Below are positions 1 through 7,725 of a stretch of DNA of 35,567 bases, in pieces; the stretch's first letter is position 1; every line of letters starts with the position of its first letter. The position numbers were made by a program, and so were the translations under genes. The notes under the pieces were generated by a model that was given only the letters and a program-made list of their open reading frames with translations, did not search any database and was not told the DNA's origin. Source of the DNA: Myxococcales bacterium (GTDB taxonomy: Bacteria > Myxococcota_A > Polyangia > Polyangiales > Ga0077539); assembly GCA_013298625.1 (NCBI GenBank), contig JAAFIF010000097.1, positions 1 through 35,567 of the forward strand, given 5' to 3'.

Positions 1-366
1 CCCGGCTGGCGTATAAAACGCGGGAATTCCCGCGCCTCCCGCGCGCAGCCGCTCGGCCAGCGTGCCCTGCGGCACCAGCTCGACCTCGAGCTCGCCCGTC
101 AAGAACTGCCGCTCGAACTCTTTGTTCTCGCCGACGTACGAGCTCGTCATCTTTCGGATCTGCTTGTTGCCGAGCAGGATCCCCAAGCCCCAGTCGTCGA
201 CGCCGCAGTTGTTGCTCACGAACCAGAGGTTCTTGATCTCTCTGGCACGAATCGCGGCGATGCAGTTCTCGGGAATCCCGCAGAGCCCGAAGCCCCCCGC
301 GAGGATCTTCGCGCCGTCCGGGATGTCCGCGCACGCCGCTTCTGCGTTGGAGAATACCTTGTCCAT
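1..366 (-). CDS. scoA: 3-oxoacid CoA-transferase subunit A (partial, runs off left edge)
   Basis: This is the N-terminal 122 codons of a class I CoA-transferase alpha subunit. The family moves CoA from succinyl-CoA to acetoacetate or another 3-oxoacid in the cytoplasm, usually as an A/B pair. Reading the minus strand from the ATG at 366 gives the glycine-rich GGFGLCGIP (about residues 24-32), then SNNCGVDDWGLG, SSYVGENKEFERQ and the GAGIPAFYTPAG stretch that ends at the window edge. All are highly characteristic of ScoA/SCOT-A. An AGGAAG ribosome-binding site lies 8 bases upstream (375-380). The rest of the protein and the expected scoB partner lie beyond the left edge. The gene is divergent from the metallophosphoesterase gene, with about 140 bp between starts. 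Identification is strong; the exact 3-oxoacid preference cannot be told. Confidence 0.93.
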   Translation of the reverse strand, partial: MDKVFSNAEAACADIPDGAKILAGGFGLCGIPENCIAAIRAREIKNLWFVSNNCGVDDWGLGILLGNKQIRKMTSSYVGENKEFERQFLTGELEVELVPQGTLAERLRAGGAGIPAFYTPAG

Positions 367-387
367 CCGCTCTGCTTCCTGTTCGCA

Positions 388-404
388 CGGCGCTCGCTGC
401 GCCG
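388..404. repeat. Small perfect hairpin in divergent intergenic region
   Basis: The 139-bp gap between scoA and the metallophosphoesterase gene contains CGGCGC-(5 nt)-GCGCCG, a perfect 6-bp inverted repeat about 22 bp upstream of the scoA start. It could be an operator or a leader hairpin, but such short GC stems are common by chance in this composition. I see no clear -35/-10 pair for either gene in the gap. Confidence 0.2.
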
Positions 405-505
405 ATCGCGGCGGCGATGGAATCGCGCCGAGCGCGAGCGTGTCAACGAGTCGCTGATCGAAGTGTCCGCGCGTCGCGAACGCGCTACAACCAGCGGCGC
501 AATCG

Positions 506-1444
506 ATGCGGATCGCGCACTTCTCGGACCTTCACGTGCTCGACCTGGCCGGCGTAGACGCGACGCGGCTGTGGACCAACAAGCGCGCGACGGGGATGGT
601 CAACCTCCGGCTCAACCGCGGTCACAAGCACAAGCAGCACGCTGTCGAAGCCATCGTCGCCGACGTGCGCGCGCACAACGTCGACCACGTGGTGATCACC
701 GGCGACCTCTCGAACCTCGCGCTCGAGACGGAGTTCGCGCGGGTGCGCTCCATGATCGAGGCCCTCGGGATGAGCCCCGAACACGTGAGCGTCGTGCCGG
801 GCAACCACGACCTGTACACGCGCGGATCGCTGAGGACGCAGCGGTTCTTCAACGCGTTTCGCGCGTACATGACCGACGAGCACGGCGCGGCGCACGAGGA
901 TCACCACGGCTCGGGGGTGTTTCCCTTCACGCGCGTGCGAGACGGCGTCGCGATCGTGGGCGTGTCGAGCGCTGTTCCGCGCGTCCCCGTGGTGAGCGCA
1001 GGGCACGTGGGCGTGGCGCAAATGAACGCCCTTCGCTCGGTGTTGAGCGAGCCCTCGCTGCGCGACCTCGTGCCCGTGGTCCTGATGCACCACCCCGTGA
1101 TCAACCCGCGCGGCCGCTGGCGCACGCTCTCGCGCGGGCTCGCTGAGGCGCACGTCATGCGCGAGCTGCTCTCTCAGCGCGAAGGCGAAGTGCTCTTTCT
1201 GCACGGGCACCTGCACGACCGCGGACACCGCGAGTGGGTCGGAGCGTCCGGCGCCACCGTGCACCACGTCGGCGCGACGAGCGCGTCGCTCTTGCACGAA
1301 CACCCAGACAAATCCGCGGGCTACAACGTGTACGAGGTCGACGGCGGCCGCGTGACGAGCGTGTCCGCGAGGGTGTTCGACGCGCGCACGGGCGCGTTTC
1401 GCGCCGAGGCCGTGAGCAAGAAGAGCGCGGCGTTCGCGGACTGA
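506..1444 (+). CDS. Calcineurin-like metallophosphoesterase
   Basis: This 312-residue protein has the full set of metal-binding motifs of the calcineurin-like phosphoesterase fold: DLH (D8, H10), GDLSN (66-70), GNHD (99-102), HH (195-196) and GHLH (234-237). These ligate a two-metal centre that hydrolyses phosphomono- or diesters. The overall plan, about 300 residues with no signal peptide or membrane segment, resembles CpdA/Icc-type cytoplasmic enzymes, whose known substrates include cyclic nucleotides and other phosphodiesters. The substrate here cannot be read from sequence. The start is the first ATG, placing the DLH motif at the usual distance from the N terminus; no strong ribosome-binding site precedes it. 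It is followed by the ccmH-like gene 96 bp downstream, beyond a hairpin, so it may be a separate transcription unit. Confidence 0.9.
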   Translation: MRIAHFSDLHVLDLAGVDATRLWTNKRATGMVNLRLNRGHKHKQHAVEAIVADVRAHNVDHVVITGDLSNLALETEFARVRSMIEALGMSPEHVSVVPGNHDLYTRGSLRTQRFFNAFRAYMTDEHGAAHEDHHGSGVFPFTRVRDGVAIVGVSSAVPRVPVVSAGHVGVAQMNALRSVLSEPSLRDLVPVVLMHHPVINPRGRWRTLSRGLAEAHVMRELLSQREGEVLFLHGHLHDRGHREWVGASGATVHHVGATSASLLHEHPDKSAGYNVYEVDGGRVTSVSARVFDARTGAFRAEAVSKKSAAFAD

Positions 1445-1466
1445 GCCGCGAGCGTTCGACCCGCCT

Positions 1467-1485
1467 GCGCGTCAACGTGACGCGC
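1467..1485 (+). terminator. Perfect 8-bp hairpin after the metallophosphoesterase gene
   Basis: GCGCGTCA-ACG-TGACGCGC forms a perfect 8-bp stem with a 3-nt loop, 22 bases after the metallophosphoesterase stop codon and about 55 bases before the ccmH-like start. No T-run follows, so it is not a canonical intrinsic terminator. It could be an attenuating or mRNA-stabilising hairpin, or a palindromic operator for the genes downstream. Confidence 0.4.
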
Positions 1486-1540
1486 GCGACAAAACGCCTC
1501 ACTTGGCATCGCGCGAAGCCGTCCAAAGTCATCGCCTCCG

Positions 1541-2017
1541 ATGAACCGTCGATCGATGCTGTCGTTGCCGCTCGTCGCCGCAGCGCCGATGCTCGCCGCC
1601 GCGTGCGCGCAGCGAGAGCCGACGCAGACGCCAGCCTCTGCGTCGGTCCGAGTTCAGCGGCGACTCCTCGCGCCGTGCTGCTGGAATCAAACGCTCGACA
1701 TCCACGAGTCCGAGCTCGCCACGGCGCTCCGCGCAGAGATCTCCGATCGCGTTCGCCGCGGAGAGTCGGCGGACGCAGTCGAGCGCGACATGGTCGAGCG
1801 CTACGGCGAGCGCGTTCGAGCCACGCCCCGCGCGCGCGATCCCTTGGCGGGCATCGCGGTCGCTGTGGCCGCAGGATCCGCGTTGATCGGCGCGGTGTTG
1901 CTCGCCCGCGGCCGCAAGATCGCGGCGTCGCAGCCCCAGGTGGAGGGGACCGTCGACGCGCGCGCCGAGAGCTACGACGAGCGCATCGAGAGAGAGCTGC
2001 GCGAGCTCGACCCATAG
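1541..2017 (+). CDS. CcmH/CycL-like cytochrome c maturation protein with a CC motif
   Basis: This 158-residue protein matches the N-terminal domain of CcmH/CycL/NrfF, the thioredoxin-fold-independent reductant that prepares apocytochrome c cysteines for haem attachment on the periplasmic side. What shows it: an N-terminal hydrophobic segment ending at C22 (possible lipoprotein or anchor), the block LLAPCCWNQTLDIHES at about 42-57, then a three-helix stretch with RGESADAVERDMVERYGERV, and a membrane segment at about 100-125. In classical CcmH the redox motif is CxxC within an LRC..C.N.S block; here two adjacent cysteines (46-47) are seen instead. No other ccm genes lie in the window. The two multihaem-type genes immediately downstream are plausible clients. 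The family call is good; the variant motif makes the exact mechanism uncertain. Confidence 0.78.
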   Translation: MNRRSMLSLPLVAAAPMLAAACAQREPTQTPASASVRVQRRLLAPCCWNQTLDIHESELATALRAEISDRVRRGESADAVERDMVERYGERVRATPRARDPLAGIAVAVAAGSALIGAVLLARGRKIAASQPQVEGTVDARAESYDERIERELRELDP

Positions 2018-2026
2018 CCGACTTGG

Positions 2027-2075
2027 CTGCGGCGCGTTGTCGCGCGACGACTCGCCCTGCGGCGCTTTGCCGCGC
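2027..2075. repeat. Two direct repeats, each able to form a hairpin
   Basis: Between the ccmH-like gene and the first bd-like gene, a 19-base unit occurs twice with a 30-base period (2027-2045 and 2057-2075), matching at 17 of 19 positions. The first copy can fold as GCGCG-TTGT-CGCGC and the second as GCGGC-GCTTT-GCCGC. They lie in the 94-bp gap upstream of the start at 2112. A tandem operator or an RNA leader element is possible; chance in GC-rich DNA cannot be excluded. Confidence 0.35.
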
Positions 2076-2111
2076 TAGAAAGAGCATTCGTGTCGCCCAT
2101 CTATCGGCGCC

Positions 2112-3551
2112 ATGGAGCTACCGGTCTTTCATCTCGACTACCTCAACAATCGCACGCTGATCGCGTTGATCGCGGTGTTGCACGTCGTGATCAATCACGG
2201 CATGGCCGTCGGCGGCATACCGCTCGTGGTGTGGCTCGAGGCCCACGGCGCGCGGCGCGGAGACGCCGAGTGGGACGCGCTCGCGCTGCGGATCCTCACA
2301 GCATTCTTCGTCGTGACGACGACGGTCGGCGCGCTCACGGGCGTCGGGATCTGGCTCTCGGCTTCGCTGGTGAACCCGTACGCGATCGGCAGCTTGATCC
2401 GTGTGTTCTTCTGGACCTGGTTCACCGAGTGGCTCGTGTTCGTGACGGAGGTCGTGCTGATCCTCGCGTACTACAAGACCTGGGCGCGGTGGACGGGCCC
2501 GCGAAAGTCTTCGCACGTGAAGCTCGGTCGCGCGCTCGCGCTGGCTTCGTGGGTCACGATGGCGCTGATCGTCTCGATCCTCGGGTTCATGATGGACCCC
2601 GGCTCGTGGAGCTCGGATCGAACGCTGTTCAGCGGGATGTTCAACCCGATGTACCTGCCGCAGCTCGCGTTTCGAACGCCGCTGGCGATGGTGATGGCGG
2701 GGGCGTTCGCGATGATGGTGTTGATCGTGAGCACGGGGCGAGGCGAGCCGCTGCGCGTCGAAGCGACGCGCAAGATCGCCCGTTGGACGCTGGCGTGGTC
2801 GCTCCCGTGCGCGCTCGGAGGGCTCTGGTACGCGCGGTCGGTGCCCCCGGCGATGCGCTCGAATCTGCCCGTCGCGTTGCTCACACAAGCGCTCGAGCGA
2901 TGGTCGTCGCACGCGACGCAGGCGACCATCGTCGTGTGCGCGACGATCGTGCTCGCGATGCTCTGGGCGGCGCTGCGCCCGGCGCGCGTGCGGTCGTGGG
3001 CGCTGGTGCTGCCAGCGATCCTGTCGATCGCGCTGCTCGGGATGTTCGAGCGGGTGCGCGAGTTTGTGCGCAAGCCGTACGCGATCGCGGGCTACCTGTA
3101 CTCCAACGGCTACCGAGTCGAAGACTATCCGCTGCTTCAGCGGGACGGCCTGCTCGCGAACGCCACGTACACGCCAGTGCGGGTGATCACGGCCGAGAAC
3201 GAGCTGGTCGCCGGTCGTGAGGTCTTCAACCTCGCGTGCACGCGGTGCCACACCGTCGACGGGATCAACGGAATTCGGCCGATTCTCCAGGGCATGTACG
3301 GCAGGACCGACGCGAACGGCGAGGCTGAGCCGTGGCAGCGCGACGTGATCTCGGCGTACGTGGGCTCGATGCACAACGTGCGGCCATACATGCCGCCGTT
3401 TCCAGGAAGTGATCGTGAGCGCGACGCGCTCGCCGCGTGGTTGGTGAGCTTGCAGACCAGACGGGACGTGATCGACGGCGCGCAGGTGACGGGGGTCGTC
3501 GCGCTGCCACGCCCCGACCGAGGCACGAGCTCGCCGAGCTCGGTCCACTGA
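2112..3551 (+). CDS. Cytochrome bd-superfamily-like membrane subunit fused to cytochrome c (subunit 1)
   Basis: This 479-residue integral membrane protein has about eight hydrophobic segments followed by a C-terminal cytochrome c domain with CTRCH (376-380) and a likely distal ligand M427 in YMPPF. The N-terminal helices resemble CydA. H24 in AVLHVVINHG lines up with the first haem ligand of CydA (E. coli H19). E113 in VTEVVLILAYYKTW lines up with the conserved glutamate of the CydA proton path. The position matching CydA H186 appears to be R188, so one haem b ligand seems absent. No GRQPW quinol-loop motif is seen. By family knowledge such proteins belong to poorly characterised relatives of bd oxidase that take electrons from or to c-type haem. 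It is followed after 35 bp by a second, related subunit. The haem c domain is certain; the CydA relationship is a by-eye alignment. Confidence 0.7.
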   Translation: MELPVFHLDYLNNRTLIALIAVLHVVINHGMAVGGIPLVVWLEAHGARRGDAEWDALALRILTAFFVVTTTVGALTGVGIWLSASLVNPYAIGSLIRVFFWTWFTEWLVFVTEVVLILAYYKTWARWTGPRKSSHVKLGRALALASWVTMALIVSILGFMMDPGSWSSDRTLFSGMFNPMYLPQLAFRTPLAMVMAGAFAMMVLIVSTGRGEPLRVEATRKIARWTLAWSLPCALGGLWYARSVPPAMRSNLPVALLTQALERWSSHATQATIVVCATIVLAMLWAALRPARVRSWALVLPAILSIALLGMFERVREFVRKPYAIAGYLYSNGYRVEDYPLLQRDGLLANATYTPVRVITAENELVAGREVFNLACTRCHTVDGINGIRPILQGMYGRTDANGEAEPWQRDVISAYVGSMHNVRPYMPPFPGSDRERDALAAWLVSLQTRRDVIDGAQVTGVVALPRPDRGTSSPSSVH

Positions 3552-3586
3552 ACCACCGCACACAACGGAGAACGAGGCGCTTCATC

Positions 3587-4957
3587 ATGCAAGTCACCCC
3601 AGTTCCGCGGGACATCCCGCTGCCTTTGCCTGCGAGCCACACGCTGCTCGAGCTGCTGCTCGTGGCGGCGTTTGCGGCGCACATTCTCTTCGTCAACCTG
3701 ATGGTCGGCGGGTCGATCCTCGTGCTCGGCTTCGAGCTGCGCGCGCTGCGCGACAAGGACTACGACGTGCTCGCGAGAGAGCTCGCCGCGACGGTGACGG
3801 TCAACAAGAGCCTGGCCGTCGTCCTCGGCGTGGCGCCCCTGCTGCTCATCAACGTCCTGTACACCATGCATTTCTACACAGCGAACGCGCTGACGGGAAT
3901 CGCGTGGATCCTGTTGGTGCCGCTGATCGCGATCGCGTTCTTGCTGCTGTACCTGCACAAGTACTCGTGGGATCTGCTCGCCGAGCAGAAGGGCGCGCAC
4001 ATCGCGATCTTGGCGATGGCGGTCGCGCTGTTTCTCGCGATCCCGCTCGTGTTCATCGCCAACGTAAACTTGATGATGTTTCCCGAGCGATGGACCTCCA
4101 CGCGCGGCTTTCTGTCGGCGCTTACGCTGCCCAATGTGTTTCCAAGGTATTTGCACTTCTTGAGCGCCTCGTTGGTGCTCACGAGCCTGTTCGGGGTGTG
4201 GCACTTCGGCCGCGGCGAGCGCGCCTCGCTGCCGTTCGTCCGCCTCACGCCTGCTGCTGTGCGCCGCGCCTTCTACTCGGTCGCGTTCGTCGTCTCTCTC
4301 GCGCAGTTCGTGATCGGTCCGCTGGTGCTCTTCACCGCTCCGGCGGCGGGCCTGCACAGCTCGGTCGTCATCATGATTCTCTGCGGCGCGAGCTTCGCGG
4401 TGCCCGCCGTGTGGCTGATGTGGAAGGAGCTGACCGCGCCCGACGAGCGCGCGCGTCGCCTTCGATGGATCGTCGCGTCGCTCACGGTCACCGTCGCGTG
4501 CATGGTGATGGGACGGCAGATGTATCGCGGCGTCGCGCTGCGCGAGCATCGGGCCCTCATGCGGAGCGCCACACAAGAGTGGATCGACGACTCTGCGCAG
4601 GCGGCGTACGAGCAACGCGAGGGTCGGGCGAGGGCGCGCGCTGGTGTGAGCGAGGGGCAAGAGCTGTTTCAGAGCAACTGCGCCGGCTGCCACGGCGTCG
4701 ATCGGCGTGTCGTAGGGCCGCCGCTCACCGAGATCGCCCAGATCTATCGCGGCGACGCGGGAGGAATCGTCACGTGGGCTCGCGCGCCCGGCAAGAAGCG
4801 CGCGGACGCGCCGCAGATGCCGGCGTTCGCGAACCTCGGAGACACGCGGCTGCGCGCGATCGGCGAGTACATGCTGCAAGCTGGCGCTCGTGCTGCGCCG
4901 CGCGAGGCGGCCGACGCGGCAGGCGCGGACGCTTCGGTCGCGGACGGCGCTCGATAG
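3587..4957 (+). CDS. Cytochrome bd-superfamily-like membrane subunit fused to cytochrome c (subunit 2)
   Basis: This 456-residue protein has about eight membrane segments and a C-terminal cytochrome c domain with CAGCH (365-369) and a probable axial M411 in QMPAF. H32 in AAHILFVNLMVGG matches the CydA first haem ligand, and H190 in RYLHFLSASLVLTS matches the CydA second ligand in the NP..R/K..H helix. GRQ at 309-311 may be a remnant of the CydA GRQPW loop. The ATG at 3587 was chosen over an upstream in-frame start because it follows a GAGG site at 3574-3577 and places the first helix normally. The upstream extension would overlap subunit 1 and is arginine-rich with no membrane character. The pair therefore looks like two diverged CydA-type subunits, here both with haem c. 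It ends one base from the convergent gene at 4959. Confidence 0.7.
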   Translation: MQVTPVPRDIPLPLPASHTLLELLLVAAFAAHILFVNLMVGGSILVLGFELRALRDKDYDVLARELAATVTVNKSLAVVLGVAPLLLINVLYTMHFYTANALTGIAWILLVPLIAIAFLLLYLHKYSWDLLAEQKGAHIAILAMAVALFLAIPLVFIANVNLMMFPERWTSTRGFLSALTLPNVFPRYLHFLSASLVLTSLFGVWHFGRGERASLPFVRLTPAAVRRAFYSVAFVVSLAQFVIGPLVLFTAPAAGLHSSVVIMILCGASFAVPAVWLMWKELTAPDERARRLRWIVASLTVTVACMVMGRQMYRGVALREHRALMRSATQEWIDDSAQAAYEQREGRARARAGVSEGQELFQSNCAGCHGVDRRVVGPPLTEIAQIYRGDAGGIVTWARAPGKKRADAPQMPAFANLGDTRLRAIGEYMLQAGARAAPREAADAAGADASVADGAR

Positions 4958-4958
4958 G

Positions 4959-7277
4959 TCACAGCCCGTCGAGCGCGAGCACGCGGGGGTCTTCGCGGCC
5001 GCTCAGCATCACGTCGGCCACGCGAAACTCGAGCAGGGCGTTGTCGTCGGTGACCACGGGCGCGGTCGCGCTCCACCGCGCGAGCTGCGCGCGATCGGCG
5101 ACGATCGAGGCGCTCGTGCCCAGGCGTCTCGCGATGCTCGCGCGGTCGAGCGGGGCGCCTCCCGAGCGCGCGACGAGAAAGAGATCCCGCGACCGCCGGT
5201 CCGTGCGCAGCGCGATCGCGTCGGGAAACGTCTCGACGAACGTGTGCACCAGCGAGCGCACCCCGTCGAGGTCGATCTCGTACAGCTGCACCCACGCGAG
5301 GACGTGGCCGCCGTCTCGTAGCCTGCCGCGGACGAGCTGAAAAAACTCTCGCGAAAACAGCGCCGTCGCGCCGGTCACCCAAGGGTTGGACGGGTGCGAC
5401 ACCACTGCGTCCAGCGAGCGCTCGGGGGTCGCGCGCAGCGTTCGTCGCGCGTCGTCGCGCACGATCGAGAGCCCTGGTGCGCCGTGAATTTCGCGGTCGA
5501 ACAAGCGCGAGGCGTCGAGCACCACGGGCTCGATCTCCGTCGCGACGAGCGAGCGCGGAGAGAGCTCGTGCAGCGTCCGCGCAGAGATGCCTGTGCCCCA
5601 GCCGACCATAAACGAACGGTCCATGGGCCCGTCGATCACCGCGCGGAGCGCGCTTCCGACGAAGTGCTCCGAGGGCAGGTCGCCCACCGCGAGCCACTGC
5701 TCGCGCGGCGCGCTGTTGGCGCCGTCGCGCGAAGGGGGAGCGGGGACGAAGACAGAGCCTTCGGTCTTTCCGTTGACGCGGAGGCTGTAGAGCGTGCAGT
5801 TCGCGCGGTCCGAGTGTGAGAGCACGGTGACCGTTCCGAGCGAGCCGTCGCGGGAGAAGAGCACGCGGGTCTCGGGCAGGGCGCGGCCCGGTCCGCAAGG
5901 GGCGTCGGCGCGCTCGCTGAGCGAGCGGTTGAGGGCAGTGCGAAAGGTCCCAGCCGAGAGCGCCACGGCGTCCCACGGGCGATCGAGCAGCGAGCCGACG
6001 AGCACCGCGAGCGAGGCTGCGATGGTGGTGGCTCGCAGTCGGTCACGGTTGGCGAGGGCCGAGACCGCGAGCGCGAGCGCGAGGGAGGTGACGGCGATCG
6101 CGCGCATCGTCGGCTGCAGTCCGTGCGAAGGGATCGCGACGAAGCCCGCGACGAGCGCGCCGAGGACGTTTCCGACGGTGACCGCAGCGGTGGCGAGGCC
6201 CGCGGTCGCGCCGTGATCCCTCGCTGCGATGCGCGTCGCGAGCGTGGGAAACAGCGCGCCGATCTCGTAGTACGGCCACAGCGCCAGCGCCGCGACGAGC
6301 GCGAGCCGCATGGGCGCGGGGCTCGCGTGGCTGCGGACCAACAGCTGCACGTACACGGGCGCGATGCGCACGACGAGCATCGCTAGAAACACCGCGACGG
6401 CGATGCGAATGCAGCGGCGCGTGACCGACGCCCACGTGCTCGACGGGCTCTCGTCCTCGCGCGCGGCGGTGGCTCCGAGCGCGAGCGCCGTGAGGATCAC
6501 CGCGGCGAGCAGCTCGAACGTGTACGCGGTCGAGCCGAGCAACAGCGCCGCGACGCGGCCGAGCGAGACCTGCAGCGCGAACGAGAGCGCGCCGAGCACG
6601 AGCATGGCCGCCGCGGCGAGCGCGCGGAGCGACGGCGTTTCGTCCTGTGAATTCGTTGGTGTCTCGATTGTGTGTGCCGAGCGTTCGTCGGGCGATGCGC
6701 GCCACGCGAGGGCGGCGATGGCGAGCCCGAGCGAGGCCCACGCGAGCACGACCGCGCGGATCCCGAGGCGAGGCAGCAGCGCGAAGCCTGAGAGCAGCGC
6801 GCCTGCGGCGGCGCCGACGAGGTTGGTCGCGTAGAGCGAGGCGAGGGTGCGTCGCAGCCCGTGACCGTCGTTCGAGAGCGCGCGGACGAGCAGCGGGGTC
6901 GTGGCGCCCATCGCGCTGGTGGGCGCGAGCAGCACCAGCGTCGAGGCGAGCGCGGCGAGGGGCAGCGAGGTGGCCGCGCCGCTGCGTTCGATCAGCGAAA
7001 ACGCAGGGACGGACGCGATGGCCGAGAGCGCGACGGTGAGCTCGCAGAGCGCGTAGGCGCGCAGCGGGCTGCGTGTGCGCGGGGCGAAGCGGGCGGCGAG
7101 GGCGGCGCCGAGGGCGAGGCCGCTCATGTACACCGCGAGCAAGAGCGCTGAGACGGCGTGGGACGCGCCGAACACGGGGACCATGCGTCGAAACCACGCG
7201 GCTTCGAGGCCGAGCGCGACGGCGCCCGAGCAGAGAAAGAGCGCGCGAACGCGCAGCGCGTGGGTGCGATTGCTCAC
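4959..7277 (-). CDS. Membrane protein fused to a spermidine synthase-like methyltransferase-fold domain
   Basis: This 772-residue protein has an N-terminal half of about ten or more hydrophobic segments (about 11-440) and a C-terminal spermidine synthase-like domain (about 470-760). The second part shows the nucleotide-cofactor loop GWGTGIS (559-565), the acidic end of the next strand in ATEIEP (579-584), a DDAR segment (608-611), and SHPSNPWVTG (627-636) where aminopropyltransferases carry their active-site aspartate loop. Fused SpeE-like membrane proteins are widespread in bacteria, and most have unknown substrates, so true polyamine synthesis should not be assumed. The start is a GTG at 7277; the longer open frame upstream would run through the divergent ridA gene. 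It is convergent with the bd-like genes and divergent from ridA, with 51 bp between starts. Confidence 0.82.
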   Translation of the reverse strand: MSNRTHALRVRALFLCSGAVALGLEAAWFRRMVPVFGASHAVSALLLAVYMSGLALGAALAARFAPRTRSPLRAYALCELTVALSAIASVPAFSLIERSGAATSLPLAALASTLVLLAPTSAMGATTPLLVRALSNDGHGLRRTLASLYATNLVGAAAGALLSGFALLPRLGIRAVVLAWASLGLAIAALAWRASPDERSAHTIETPTNSQDETPSLRALAAAAMLVLGALSFALQVSLGRVAALLLGSTAYTFELLAAVILTALALGATAAREDESPSSTWASVTRRCIRIAVAVFLAMLVVRIAPVYVQLLVRSHASPAPMRLALVAALALWPYYEIGALFPTLATRIAARDHGATAGLATAAVTVGNVLGALVAGFVAIPSHGLQPTMRAIAVTSLALALAVSALANRDRLRATTIAASLAVLVGSLLDRPWDAVALSAGTFRTALNRSLSERADAPCGPGRALPETRVLFSRDGSLGTVTVLSHSDRANCTLYSLRVNGKTEGSVFVPAPPSRDGANSAPREQWLAVGDLPSEHFVGSALRAVIDGPMDRSFMVGWGTGISARTLHELSPRSLVATEIEPVVLDASRLFDREIHGAPGLSIVRDDARRTLRATPERSLDAVVSHPSNPWVTGATALFSREFFQLVRGRLRDGGHVLAWVQLYEIDLDGVRSLVHTFVETFPDAIALRTDRRSRDLFLVARSGGAPLDRASIARRLGTSASIVADRAQLARWSATAPVVTDDNALLEFRVADVMLSGREDPRVLALDGL

Positions 7278-7328
7278 GGGTCGAGACCCGAGTTGTACGC
7301 GAGAGAGCAACGATGCGATCGTGCGCGC

Positions 7329-7721
7329 ATGACGAACAGCGGACGCAAGGTGGTTCAAACGTCTTCGGCGCCGGCCGCGATCGGGCCGTATTCGCAGGCG
7401 ATCGTGGGCAACGGGATGGTGTTCTGCTCGGGCCAGATCGCGATCGACCCGGCGACGGGCGCGTTCGATGCGTCGGCGTCGGTCGAAGCCCAAGCGGTGC
7501 GCGTGCTCGACAACCTGCGGGCGGTGCTCGACGCGGCGGGCTCGTCGATGCAGCGCGTCGTGCGCACGACGATCTTTCTCGCGGACATGGCGGACTTCGC
7601 CACGGTCAACGCGGTGTACGGGCGGTACTTCGAGCACGAGCCGCCCGCGCGCGCGACGGTGGCGGTCAAGGAGCTGCCGAAGGGCGCGAAGGTCGAGATC
7701 GACGCGATCGCGCTGGCCTGA
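7329..7721 (+). CDS. ridA: RidA/YjgF family reactive intermediate deaminase
   Basis: This 130-residue protein matches the Rid family along its whole length. Visible signatures are GPYSQA (19-24), SGQIAIDPATG (34-44) and PPARATVAVKELPKGAKVEID (105-125). The family's key arginine is R108 and the conserved glutamate is E123 (E. coli R105 and E120). RidA hydrolyses reactive enamine/imine intermediates made by PLP enzymes, releasing ammonia and a 2-ketoacid, and so protects the cytoplasm from damage. The ATG at 7329 gives the standard family length; the longer open frame begins in the neighbouring gene on the other strand. It ends 4 bp before the convergent SUMF1-domain gene. Its linkage to a SpeE-like gene may be fortuitous. 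Confidence 0.93.
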   Translation: MTNSGRKVVQTSSAPAAIGPYSQAIVGNGMVFCSGQIAIDPATGAFDASASVEAQAVRVLDNLRAVLDAAGSSMQRVVRTTIFLADMADFATVNAVYGRYFEHEPPARATVAVKELPKGAKVEIDAIALA

Positions 7722-7725
7722 GAGC

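Noticed and set aside
19..34. Perfect 16-bp palindrome CGCGGGAATTCCCGCG
   Set aside because: It lies inside the scoA coding sequence and encodes the conserved AGIPA residues; the codons needed for that motif in GC-rich DNA make the palindrome by chance.
2112..3551. Calling the bd-like genes a classical cydAB quinol oxidase
   Set aside because: There is no CydB, no complete GRQPW loop, and both chains carry covalently bound haem c motifs.
4950..4962. Convergent genes whose ends are one base apart; also 7721/7726 and 25724/25735
   Set aside because: Very short convergent gaps are ordinary in this compact genome; there is no room for intrinsic terminators but nothing else unusual.
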